This document shows positions 1-6,580 of a stretch of DNA of 13,108 bases, in pieces. The stretch lies in NCBI GenBank assembly GCA_003446335.1, contig DMAZ01000246.1:1683-14790 (forward strand), in the 5' to 3' direction. Position 1 is the stretch's first letter; every line of letters starts with the position of its first letter. Under the pieces are notes generated by a model that did not search any database, was not told the DNA's origin, and was given only the letters and a program-made list of their open reading frames with translations. This DNA is from Lachnospiraceae bacterium. GTDB lineage: Bacteria > Bacillota_A > Clostridia > Lachnospirales > Lachnospiraceae. A program made the position numbers and the translations under genes.

Positions 1-248
1 TGCTCGAGAAACACGAGGTTTCGGACGCACCGCTGACTATCCGTGTCGAGGTGAGAAGGCAGGAGAACCGCATCTTCTATCGCGAGGGCGACGGAGAGGA
101 GAAGGCATTCGACGTGATCGCCGACGGCGCCGAGATCAATCCCGAGGAAGTGGGAGGAATGATCGGAACCATGATCGGTATGTATGCTACCGCGAACGGA
201 GAGCAGAGTGAGAATGCGGCGGCGTTTGATTTCTTTGAGATGAAATAA
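1..248 (+). CDS. C-terminal end of a glycoside hydrolase family 43-like (beta-xylosidase type) protein, 5' truncated
   Basis: The reading frame is open from the window edge (first full codon at position 3) to TAA at 246-248, about 81 codons. The GTG at 51 is an internal Val, not a start. The tail reads IRVEV..NRIFYREGDGEEKAF, then GGMIGTMIGMYATANG and AAFDFFEMK. This matches the end of the beta-sandwich domain that closes many GH43 xylosidases and arabinofuranosidases, where a 'F.GT..G.YA.GNG....A.FD.F.Y' ending is usual. In that family the N-terminal five-bladed propeller cleaves xylo-oligosaccharides and the sandwich shapes the active site; none of the catalytic part lies in this window. 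The gene converges on the recombinase gene and ends just before the hairpins at 257-325. The family call rests on the tail alone, so another enzyme with the same accessory domain is possible. Confidence 0.6.
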   Translation, partial: LEKHEVSDAPLTIRVEVRRQENRIFYREGDGEEKAFDVIADGAEINPEEVGGMIGTMIGMYATANGEQSENAAAFDFFEMK

Positions 249-256
249 AGAGAACA

Positions 257-283
257 CACGGGGGACAGGAATCTGTCCCCGTG
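257..283. repeat. GGGGACA...TGTCCCC hairpin, terminator-like or REP-like
   Basis: CACGGGGGACA (257-267) pairs with TGTCCCCGTG (274-283), with one bulged G and a 6-nt loop. It sits nine bases after the GH43-like stop codon. There is no T-run on the plus strand. Read on the minus strand it is followed by a T-rich stretch (TGTGTTCTCTTT), so it may end recombinase transcripts. The GGGGACA/TGTCCCC type of palindrome also resembles short dispersed palindromes seen in many genomes. Confidence 0.55.
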
Positions 284-287
284 ATTT

Positions 288-325
288 CAAGAGCACTGAC
301 GGGCTCCCATCAGTGCTCTTGTTTT
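288..325 (+). terminator. Rho-independent terminator after the GH43-like gene
   Basis: CAAGAGCACTGA (288-299) and TCAGTGCTCTTG (310-321) form a perfect 12-bp stem with a 10-nt loop, followed by TTTTC. The right arm is also the last four codons and the stop codon of the minus-strand recombinase (stop at 312-310), so the two convergent genes share this element. Confidence 0.8.
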
Positions 326-912
326 CTGATTTCTCTGAGTCTTCTGTAAAAAGTAGATTCTGTCATGTTACAGATCTCCAAAACTTCCGATGTTTTCAAT
401 TCTCTGCATTCCCACTTCTTTATTATTTCATTGAAATTGTGAGGGACAGGTAATCTTCTACGACCAAGGTGAACGCCTCTGGCTCGTGCCGCTGCAATTC
501 CTTCTGCCTGCCTCTGCCGAATGTAATTTCGTTCATTTTCCGCACAGAAGGAAAGGATGCTCAGGACAAGATCGCTGATTACAGTGCCGAAAAGATCTTT
601 CGAGCTTCTTGTGTCCAGAATCGGTTTCATGTCGATAATGCATATGTCCACACCCTTCTCATGGGTGAGGATACGCCATTGCTCTTTGATTTCGGTATAA
701 TTGCGACCAAGTCTGTCTAAGCTTACAACATAAAGCAAATCTCCTTTTTTCATTTGTCTGACCATCCTTTTATATTGGGGGCGGTCAAAATCTTTCCCAC
801 TTTGCTTATCAGTGAAAATATGAATCTTCTCGTTCAATTCCTGCATGGTAATCAACTGTCTGTCTTCGTTCTGACCTGTAGTCGAAACCCTTACATACCC
901 AAAAACAGTCAT
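310..912 (-). CDS. Small serine recombinase (resolvase/invertase family)
   Basis: This 200-aa protein matches the usual 180-200 aa length of Tn3-resolvase/Hin-type serine recombinases, which cut and rejoin DNA through a 5'-phosphoserine link. The N-terminal catalytic domain begins FGYVRVSTTGQNEDRQ, giving the nucleophile Ser10 with Arg8. The second motif, SLDRLGRN (about residues 64-71), supplies the conserved Asp and Arg residues. A long E-helix follows (about 124-150, ENERNYIRQRQAEGIAAARA), then LGRR. A C-terminal helix-turn-helix of HTH_7 type spans roughly 160-195 (ELKTSEVLEICNMTESTFYRRL). All key residues are present, so it is probably active. The ATG at 912-910 is preceded by AAGAAGGAGG (934-925), but 12 nt away. 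No transposase is adjacent, so it is an orphan resolvase or invertase. Whether it inverts, resolves or serves a mobile element cannot be told from the sequence. Confidence 0.92.
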   Translation of the reverse strand: MTVFGYVRVSTTGQNEDRQLITMQELNEKIHIFTDKQSGKDFDRPQYKRMVRQMKKGDLLYVVSLDRLGRNYTEIKEQWRILTHEKGVDICIIDMKPILDTRSSKDLFGTVISDLVLSILSFCAENERNYIRQRQAEGIAAARARGVHLGRRRLPVPHNFNEIIKKWECRELKTSEVLEICNMTESTFYRRLREIRKQEH

Positions 913-914
913 GT

Positions 915-934
915 CTACATTGTACCTCCTTCTT
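915..934 (-). promoter_or_regulatory. Ribosome site and start-stop codon pair ahead of the recombinase
   Basis: On the minus strand the strong Shine-Dalgarno AAGAAGGAGG (934-925) is followed after 4 nt by ATG TAG (920-915), a one-codon ORF. The true recombinase ATG lies 12 nt from the Shine-Dalgarno. The layout could lower recombinase translation; this is inferred from spacing only. Confidence 0.4.
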
Positions 935-1033
935 AAAAAGTCTTGATGCCTGCAAAAATCCTGAGAGGCAGAAATGCTGCATTCAGGGGGCAGAAAATGT
1001 CATTCCTTCCGGAAACTGAGCGGAATTTCATGC

Positions 1034-1062
1034 ATTATATCGCCGGAGACACGGAATGGACA
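1034..1062 (-). promoter_or_regulatory. Candidate sigma-A promoter for the recombinase
   Basis: On the minus strand a perfect TATAAT (1039-1034) lies 17 nt after TGTCCA (1062-1057), which matches the -35 consensus at three of six positions. This would give a leader of roughly 115 nt before the recombinase ATG. Confidence 0.45.
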
Positions 1063-1082
1063 GAACAAAAGTTGTTCAATAT

Positions 1083-1112
1083 TTGACATTTTAAGAAGAA
1101 AATGTGTATTCA
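1083..1112 (+). promoter_or_regulatory. Possible promoter with overlapping palindrome
   Basis: TTGACA (1083-1088) is followed after 18 nt by TATTCA (1107-1112), a weak -10. The spacer region holds the inverted repeat ACATTTT (1086-1092)/AAAATGT (1099-1105), which would be a natural operator position. The gene at 1730 starts about 600 nt downstream, so a very long leader would be needed. Confidence 0.25.
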
Positions 1113-1364
1113 GGAGATTTATCACTTGATGTGATTAGTGTAGTCAAAGGTAACCGGTAATCCGCCGCGTCGCTGCTTTCTGGAAAAACAATTTGATTCA
1201 GCGATATAAATGAACAACGGGTTTGTCACCCAGACATAAAAGCCGTAGAGCAGTAAATGACGAAAATATTCAGACATTAAGCATCAAAAAAAACAATTAA
1301 ATAATAAACAAAGAAGAAGTGCTTATTTATGCTTGAAATAGCGATTGCTATCATAATTTGTACG

Positions 1365-1480
1365 TTTTGACAGACTATATATCCTAAATAATCTTACAAC
1401 TTTTCACTATTTTTGGCAATAGGTAAATTCAAAAAAGACGTCTCGAGATACCCTGTCAAAAACTACACTTTTTGACAGAC
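1365..1480. repeat. Three TTTTGACAG motifs, two forming a 26-bp palindrome
   Basis: TTTTGACAGAC occurs at 1365-1375 and 1470-1480 in direct orientation. A copy in the opposite orientation lies at 1453-1462 (CTGTCAAAAA). The second and third copies form CTGTCAAAAA-6 nt-TTTTTGACAG (1453-1478). TTGACA within the motif could also act as a -35 box, for example at 1367-1372 with a weak TAATCT at 1389. The spacing suits binding by a dimeric protein: a repressor, or the nearby recombinase, whose family often uses sites with TGTC/GACA ends. Confidence 0.4.
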
Positions 1481-1637
1481 AAATGCTGACGCGGGGTCTT
1501 AGAACAATGCGAGAAGACCTTCGTCCTTAGAACTTTAATCATTACACGGTAGGAAGGAGGAGAGGGATCAGTTCATGTGAATCTCGCATGAAGAACAGGT
1601 ATTTTTACCAAAAGCTGCAGTTTTTTTCATAGAAAGC

Positions 1638-1733
1638 ATGGGGGTGACAGCATCAAAAACATACTCCCGGCCGATCTGCAAAAGAACTGCTGCCAGGAAA
1701 GTATCAGAAAGTGAAAGGAGACTTGAAACATGA
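1638..1733 (+). CDS. Possible 31-aa leader ORF overlapping the next start codon (ATGA)
   Basis: An ATG at 1638 opens a 31-codon frame (MGVTASKTYSRPICKRTAAR, then 11 more residues) whose TGA stop (1731-1733) overlaps the ATG at 1730 as ATGA. This geometry allows translational coupling. The frame is open from 1581, directly after an ATG TGA start-stop pair at 1575-1580 that follows a strong Shine-Dalgarno-like sequence. The ATG at 1638 itself has only a weak upstream AGAAAG. The peptide is basic and resembles no family I know. It may be chance. Confidence 0.2.
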   Translation: MGVTASKTYSRPICKRTAARKVSESERRLET

Positions 1734-4700
1734 AACTTAAAAAGTGTTTTGCGCTGTTTCTTGCGCTGACGATGACACTTTCTTCCGCTCCACAGGCTTT
1801 TGCCGGCGAGCTCCTGCTGGAAGACGGGGAGCCGGATGTCACCTGGGTAGAGGAATCAATTCCGGAAATAGAAGGGGAAGACCTTGATCTGGTCGGCGTT
1901 AATTCGACCGGCTGGAGCAATGACTATGAGCATTATTTTTATTATGATGATGCTGATCAGTTAACAGAAGCGGTCATCGATGATGTAGTCATACCTCCGG
2001 ACTGTGTGAATGACGGATATACCATAAGGACTGCTTATAGGATAGATGACGTGGATAAGGAAAATCCTCTTGCTGTAAAAGATGATTTAGATCCCGTTGC
2101 TGCGCTTGGCCATACAGCGGCTGAGCCCGTGGTTGAGAACGAGGTTGGGCCTTCCTGCAACCAAGAAGGTTCAAAAGACGAGGTTGTCTACTGCTCTGTG
2201 TGCGGTGATGAACTTTCCCGTGAGACGATCACAAGTGCCATGACTAACCACACAGAGAGTGATCCCGTAGTGGAAAATGAAGTTCCTGCCTCCTGCACCG
2301 AGGCCGGCTCTCATGATGAGGTCGTCTATTGTGATGTCTGCGGTACAGAACTCTCCCGTAAGAGTGTGACTGATAATGCGCTTGGCCACACATGGGGCGA
2401 ATGGGAAGAGACTGACAAGGCCACCTGCACTAAAGAAGGTAAGAGTACTCGTACCTGCACGATCTGTGGCGAGACCGAGACGGAAGTGATTCCTGTGACG
2501 GAACACACTCCGGGTGAGGCGAAACGTGAAAACGTGAAAGAAGCAAGCTGCACCGAGGACGGTTCTTATGATGAGGTCGTCTACTGCAGCATCTGCGACG
2601 CAGAGATCTCTCGCGAAACAAAGACTGTCGCTAAAAATCACACCTGGGGCGAATGGAAAGTAACCACAGAACCCACATGCACAGAAAAAGGTGTGAAAAC
2701 TCGTACCTGCGAAGTTTGCGGTGAGGAAGAAACCGAAGAGATTCCGGCACCCGGACATACTCCTAAAGACGAGCCGGAAATGCTGCGTGATGAGACCTTC
2801 GTTGCACCTACCTGCACCAAGGATGGCCAGCATGTATATGCGCTGTTCTGCTCTGTCTGCGGCGAAGAGATTTCGCGCGAAGACCCTGAGATAGAACCTG
2901 CACTGGGTCATACTCCTAAAGATGCTGTGGAAGAGAATAAAGTCGAGGCTACCTGTACCAAGGATGGCTCTTACGACGAGGTCATCTATTGCGATGTCTG
3001 CGGCGAAGAAATCTCCCGAGAGAAAAAGACGATTGAAGCAGCTCATACTCCCGGAGAAGCAGTAAAGGAGAACGAGAAGGAAGCCACCTGTACAGAGGAC
3101 GGCTCTTACGATGAGGTTGTCTATTGCACAGTCTGCGGCGAAGAAATCTCCCGCGAAAATAAAGTCATCACCGCACCTGGCCATACAGAAGCTGAGGCTG
3201 TAAAAGAGAATGAAGTCAAGGCTACATGCACCAAGGATGGTTCTTATGATGAGGTTGTATACTGTTCTATATGCGGAGAAGAGCTTTCCCGCGAGACTAA
3301 GACGGTAGATGCACTCGGTCACAAATGGGAACTTTTTGAAGGTACTAAGATCGAACCTACCTGCACTAAAGATGGCTCCTGTTTTCAAAAGTGCTCAGTC
3401 TGTGGTGAGTTGAATGAGACTCCTGTGGTTCTGCCTGCACTCGGACATACGGAAGGTGAGCCTGTCAATGAGAAGGTAGTTGAGGCTACATGCACCAAGG
3501 ATGGCTCTCACGACGAAGTAGTTTACTGCACCGTCTGCAAAGAAGAGCTTTCCCGCAAGTCTGTGACAGATGCTGCACCGGGACATACTCCTGGTGATGT
3601 TGTGAATGAGAAAGTAGTAGATGCAACCTGTACTGAGGCCGGTTCTCATGAAGAAGTTGTATACTGCTCAGTTTGTAAAGAAGAAATCTCACGCGTGCCA
3701 GTAACAGATGAAGCTCTTGGACATGACTGGAAAGAAGACGTAGTTGTTAAGGCAGCTACCTGTGAAGAGGAAGGGCTTGCAACCAAGGAGTGCAGTCGTT
3801 GTCACGAAAAGACTAACACTGAGAAGATTCCGGCGCTTGGTCATGATTATGTAAAAACTGACATTAAGGTTACTTGGAATGCTGATGAACCCGACACCGG
3901 TGTCCTGATCTACACCTGGACATGCAAGAATGACAGCTCACACACCAAAACTGAACTTGTAGCATTTACGTCAGATGATCAAGACGTGGATTATACTGTC
4001 ACCAAAGAAGAGACGAAAGCTCCTACATGTGAAGAAATTGGAGAAACGACTTATACTTTCTCTGAAACCTTGCCCGACGGCACTGTAATAGAGTCTAAGA
4101 ACACAGAAGAGATTCCTGCAAAGGGTCATACAGCCGGCGAATCAGTTGAAGAGAATGTGATAGAGGCTACTTGTGTAAAAGATGGTTCCTATGATTCTGT
4201 TGTCTACTGTGAAGACTGTGGAAAAGAAATGACTCGCAACACGGTTACTTCCAAAGCAAAAGGTCATGAGGCAGGCGAGGCTGTTGAAGAGAACCGCGTT
4301 GAGCCGACTGCAGTCATAGATGGCCATTATGACACAGTCGTTTATTGCACCATTTGCGGCGAAGAGCTTTCACGTGAGACGATAACTATTCCTGCTGGCG
4401 GACACAAGCCGGGCGAGGCTGTTGAAGAGAATCGTGTTGAGCCAACCTGCACCGAAAAGGGAAGCTACGATACAGTTGTCTATTGCGTTGACGAAAGCTG
4501 TGATCCCAAGGTCGAGCTGAGCCGTAAGACTGTCTCAATTCCTGCTATTGGTCATAAGTGGGCCAAACCAGTACAGGAAAACAGAGTTGAGGCTGCCTGC
4601 ACTGAGGATGGCGGATACGATATGGTGGTATACTGCTCTGTCTGCGGTGAAGAGAATGTCGAAGCCAGAGAGCATATTGATCTTCCGGCGACCGGTCACA

Positions 4701-6301
4701 GTGCTTATTTCACCAAGACAGGTGTTGTTGAAAAGGAAGCAACCTGCACAGAACCTGGTGAAATGTATGACATCACCTATTGCGGAATCTGCTTTGAAGA
4801 AATATCCAGAAGCGATGCGACTGAGATCCCCGCTGCAGGCCACATTGCAGGTGAAACAGTCAGGGAAAATGAAGTTGCTGCAACATGCACAGAGGACGGC
4901 TCCTATGACGAAGTAGTGTACTGTGCAGTCTGCGGTGAAGAAATATCCCGCGAAGCAAAGACGATCGAGGCTGTTGGCCATATTGAAGGCGAAGCAGTTA
5001 AGGAAAATGAAGTCGCAGCTACCTGCACAGAGGACGGTTCCTACGATGAAGTAGTATACTGTACAGTCTGCAAAGAAGAGCTGTCACGCGAAACTAAGAA
5101 GGTTGAAGCTGCTGGCCATATTGAAGGCGAAGCAGTTAAGGAAAATGAAGTCGCAGCTACCTGCACAAAGGACGGTTCCTACGATGAAGTAGTATACTGT
5201 ACAGTCTGCAAAGAAGAGCTGTCTCGCGAAACTAAGAAGGTTGAAGCTGCCGGCCATAAGTTCGAGGATGGTGTCTGCACGGTATGCGGCGAGAAGATGC
5301 CTGTTACCGTAACCTTCGACCCGGCAAACGGTGAAGATACTAAAGAAGTAGAGTATAAATATGGCGATACAGCAGAGAAACTTGAGGATCCGGAAAAAGA
5401 CGGCTATATCTTCGCATTCTGGACACTTGATGCAGAGGCAGAAGAGCCTGAAGAGTATGACTTTACTGCACCTCTTACAGAGGATATCACCCTGTATGCA
5501 TACTGGACAGCTGAACCTGATCCTGTGATTACTCTCAGTGAAACGAGCGTAGATCTGGAAAAAGGCAATACAGCAGAAATTACTGCTGAAATGCTTGATA
5601 CGGATACTATCGCAAGCGCAGAAAGCACAGACGAAGACATCGCATCTGCAACATTTACTAAGGATGCAGGTTCTGCAGTACTCACCATTACAGCAGGATC
5701 AGTTGAAGGAACAGCGACTATCACAGTTACAACAACAGCAGGCGCGACAGCAGAGATCACTGTTCGTGTACTCTTTGATGATGTAACTGATCCTGAAGAG
5801 CAGTTCTATTATGATGCTGTATACTGGGCAGCAGACAACGGAATCACTACCGGTTGGGATGACAATACCTTCCGTCCGATGAATGATGTTAATCGTGCAT
5901 CAGTTGTCACATTCCTGTGGAGGCTTGCAGGCAAACCTGAACCTTCTGCTATGGCGACATTCTCTGACATGACAGGTAACGAAGAGTTTGACAAAGCAAT
6001 TTCCTGGGCAGCAGAAAATGGAATAGTTACAGGATGGCCTAATAACACCTTCCGTCCATGGGATACCTGCAAACGTGCGGCAATCGTTACATTCATCTGG
6101 AGATATGCAGGAAAACCCGCTGCAACAAAGAAGGCTGAATTCAAAGATATGACAGGAAATGAAGAGTTTGATGCTGCAATCTCCTGGGCTGCAGAGAAAG
6201 GTATTTCAAAAGGATGGGATGAAGACTATACTTTCCGCCCGTGGAATACCTGCAAGAGGCTCGCAGTTGTCACCTTCCTTCAGAGACTGGCAAATCTTTG
6301 A
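1730..6301 (+). CDS. Giant secreted SLH protein with about 22 Cys-rich CxxC repeats
   Basis: The 1523-aa precursor starts at ATG 1730, nine nt after AAAGGAG (1714-1720). Residues 1-25 form a signal peptide (MKLKKCFALFLALTMTLSSA, then PQAFA, probable cut before GELLLEDG). Residues 26-126 are acidic and unique. From 127 to about 1190 run some 22 repeats of 38-50 aa plus a partial one. The long type carries ENEV.ATCT.DGSYDEVVYC and then VCGEELSR, and each unit opens with GH. A short type reads GEWKVTTEPTC, then RTCEVCGEEE. Nearly all units keep Cys-x(8-13)-Cys-x2-Cys; I count 67 Cys in the array. Next come a Flg_new/InlB-B-like domain (about 1192-1264, VTFDPANG ... LYAYWT), a Big_2-like domain (about 1266-1348) and three SLH repeats (1349-1405, 1410-1462, 1470-1523). 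SLH domains bind secondary cell-wall polymers, so the array should stand off the surface. No enzyme domain is seen. A role in adhesion, metal binding or wall architecture is inference. Confidence 0.9.
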   Translation: MKLKKCFALFLALTMTLSSAPQAFAGELLLEDGEPDVTWVEESIPEIEGEDLDLVGVNSTGWSNDYEHYFYYDDADQLTEAVIDDVVIPPDCVNDGYTIRTAYRIDDVDKENPLAVKDDLDPVAALGHTAAEPVVENEVGPSCNQEGSKDEVVYCSVCGDELSRETITSAMTNHTESDPVVENEVPASCTEAGSHDEVVYCDVCGTELSRKSVTDNALGHTWGEWEETDKATCTKEGKSTRTCTICGETETEVIPVTEHTPGEAKRENVKEASCTEDGSYDEVVYCSICDAEISRETKTVAKNHTWGEWKVTTEPTCTEKGVKTRTCEVCGEEETEEIPAPGHTPKDEPEMLRDETFVAPTCTKDGQHVYALFCSVCGEEISREDPEIEPALGHTPKDAVEENKVEATCTKDGSYDEVIYCDVCGEEISREKKTIEAAHTPGEAVKENEKEATCTEDGSYDEVVYCTVCGEEISRENKVITAPGHTEAEAVKENEVKATCTKDGSYDEVVYCSICGEELSRETKTVDALGHKWELFEGTKIEPTCTKDGSCFQKCSVCGELNETPVVLPALGHTEGEPVNEKVVEATCTKDGSHDEVVYCTVCKEELSRKSVTDAAPGHTPGDVVNEKVVDATCTEAGSHEEVVYCSVCKEEISRVPVTDEALGHDWKEDVVVKAATCEEEGLATKECSRCHEKTNTEKIPALGHDYVKTDIKVTWNADEPDTGVLIYTWTCKNDSSHTKTELVAFTSDDQDVDYTVTKEETKAPTCEEIGETTYTFSETLPDGTVIESKNTEEIPAKGHTAGESVEENVIEATCVKDGSYDSVVYCEDCGKEMTRNTVTSKAKGHEAGEAVEENRVEPTAVIDGHYDTVVYCTICGEELSRETITIPAGGHKPGEAVEENRVEPTCTEKGSYDTVVYCVDESCDPKVELSRKTVSIPAIGHKWAKPVQENRVEAACTEDGGYDMVVYCSVCGEENVEAREHIDLPATGHSAYFTKTGVVEKEATCTEPGEMYDITYCGICFEEISRSDATEIPAAGHIAGETVRENEVAATCTEDGSYDEVVYCAVCGEEISREAKTIEAVGHIEGEAVKENEVAATCTEDGSYDEVVYCTVCKEELSRETKKVEAAGHIEGEAVKENEVAATCTKDGSYDEVVYCTVCKEELSRETKKVEAAGHKFEDGVCTVCGEKMPVTVTFDPANGEDTKEVEYKYGDTAEKLEDPEKDGYIFAFWTLDAEAEEPEEYDFTAPLTEDITLYAYWTAEPDPVITLSETSVDLEKGNTAEITAEMLDTDTIASAESTDEDIASATFTKDAGSAVLTITAGSVEGTATITVTTTAGATAEITVRVLFDDVTDPEEQFYYDAVYWAADNGITTGWDDNTFRPMNDVNRASVVTFLWRLAGKPEPSAMATFSDMTGNEEFDKAISWAAENGIVTGWPNNTFRPWDTCKRAAIVTFIWRYAGKPAATKKAEFKDMTGNEEFDAAISWAAEKGISKGWDEDYTFRPWNTCKRLAVVTFLQRLANL
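2108..5299 (+). repeat. Tandem array of Cys-rich repeats within the first SLH gene
   Basis: About 22 degenerate units (residues 127-1174) plus a partial unit (1175-1191) lie head to tail. Long units of 45-46 aa (about 138 bp) carry C..YCxVC; short units of about 38-42 aa sit third, fifth, tenth and thirteenth. Unit 14 is a divergent insertion of about 95 aa with no CxxC. Unit 16 has lost the first Cys (PTAVIDG), and unit 17 has CVDESC instead of CxxC. Divergence is high in the first two thirds and low at the 3' end. Confidence 0.85.
4976..5251 (+). repeat. Two near-identical 138-bp tandem repeats
   Basis: Units 4976-5113 and 5114-5251 differ at only three bases (GAG/AAG, TCA/TCT and the last base of a GCT/GCC codon), giving one amino-acid change (Glu to Lys). 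The other units are far more diverged, so this pair is probably a recent duplication or gene conversion. Confidence 0.9.
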
Positions 6302-6367
6302 TCAGTAATATAAACGTCCAATGGTCTTTTATTATAACAAATAGCAATAAATAACTGACATCAAAAG

Positions 6368-6410
6368 CGCTGCCATCTTGAAAGCATTGTTTCAAGAATG
6401 GCAGCGTTTT
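6368..6410 (+). terminator. Rho-independent terminator of the first SLH gene
   Basis: CGCTGCCAT (6368-6376) pairs with ATGGCAGCG (6398-6406). CTTGAAA (6377-6383) pairs with TTTCAAG (6390-6396), with one bulged A and a 6-nt loop. TTTTTATTATTTTT follows. It lies about 65 nt after the stop codon. Confidence 0.92.
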
Positions 6411-6480
6411 TATTATTTTTACTCACACTTCGCGGTCAGAGAGCCACGTAAGACCATTTAATATGAACGTTGTATTGTAT

Positions 6481-6557
6481 TGGGTCAATGGGGACGTTTC
6501 TCTTTGACCCATTTTGCTCGCAAAAATGGGTCAAAAAGAAACGTCCCCATTGACCCA
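6481..6557. repeat. 77-bp near-perfect palindrome of two REP-like hairpins
   Basis: The left arm (6481-6516) and right arm (6521-6557) are reverse complements apart from one mismatch and one extra base, around a CTCG loop. Each arm is itself a hairpin, with TGGGTCAA and TTGACCCA at its ends around the core TGGGGACGTTTCTC or its variant. This paired, inverted REP layout resembles bacterial interspersed mosaic elements and MITE-like elements mobilised by REP-associated tyrosine transposases. GGGTCAA/GGGGACG-type palindromes are, to my knowledge, dispersed in many genomes. No transposase is present here. Confidence 0.75.
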
Positions 6558-6580
6558 CTTTGACTCACAGAATGATAGAA

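Larger units (their letters stand above)
936..1729. other. Gene-poor region between recombinase and first SLH gene
   Basis: No ORF of convincing length, RBS and codon usage is found on either strand, and no known riboswitch or RNA gene is recognised. The stretch is AT-rich between about 1190 and 1440. It contains a candidate minus-strand promoter (1034-1062), a palindrome overlapping a -35-like box (1083-1112), three TTTTGACAG motifs (1365-1480) and the direct repeat GTC(C)TTAGAAC at 1496-1505 and 1523-1533. A strong Shine-Dalgarno-like AGGAAGGAGGAGAGGG (1551-1566) is followed by ATG TGA. No clear consensus promoter for the gene at 1730 was identified. Confidence 0.6.

Noticed and set aside
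51..248. Separate small gene starting at GTG 51
   Set aside because: The frame is open upstream to the window edge and the protein matches the tail of a larger enzyme, so it is a fragment of a truncated gene.
469..936. Two plus-strand ORFs opposite the recombinase
   Set aside because: They are shadows of a recombinase with clear catalytic motifs and have no supporting start signals.
1150..1350. Possible riboswitch or structured RNA upstream of the first SLH gene
   Set aside because: Only small weak stems are seen (TCGCTG/CAGCGA, GGGT/ACCC) and no known riboswitch core could be recognised.
1364..1462. Invertible promoter segment flanked by inverted recombinase sites
   Set aside because: The only opposed repeats are 9-10 bp, shorter than known invertase sites, and no clear promoter lies between them. 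It is kept as a question in the findings, not called as a feature.
2171..3388. Minus-strand open frame of 405 codons opposite the Cys-rich array
   Set aside because: Same cause: an in-frame tandem repeat propagates a stop-free antisense frame. The sense frame has a signal peptide, domains and RBS.
6320..6458. Inverted repeat AATGGTCTT (6320-6328) / AAGACCATT (6450-6458) flanking the terminator
   Set aside because: Only 9 bp with over 120 bp between the arms; expected by chance in a window this size.
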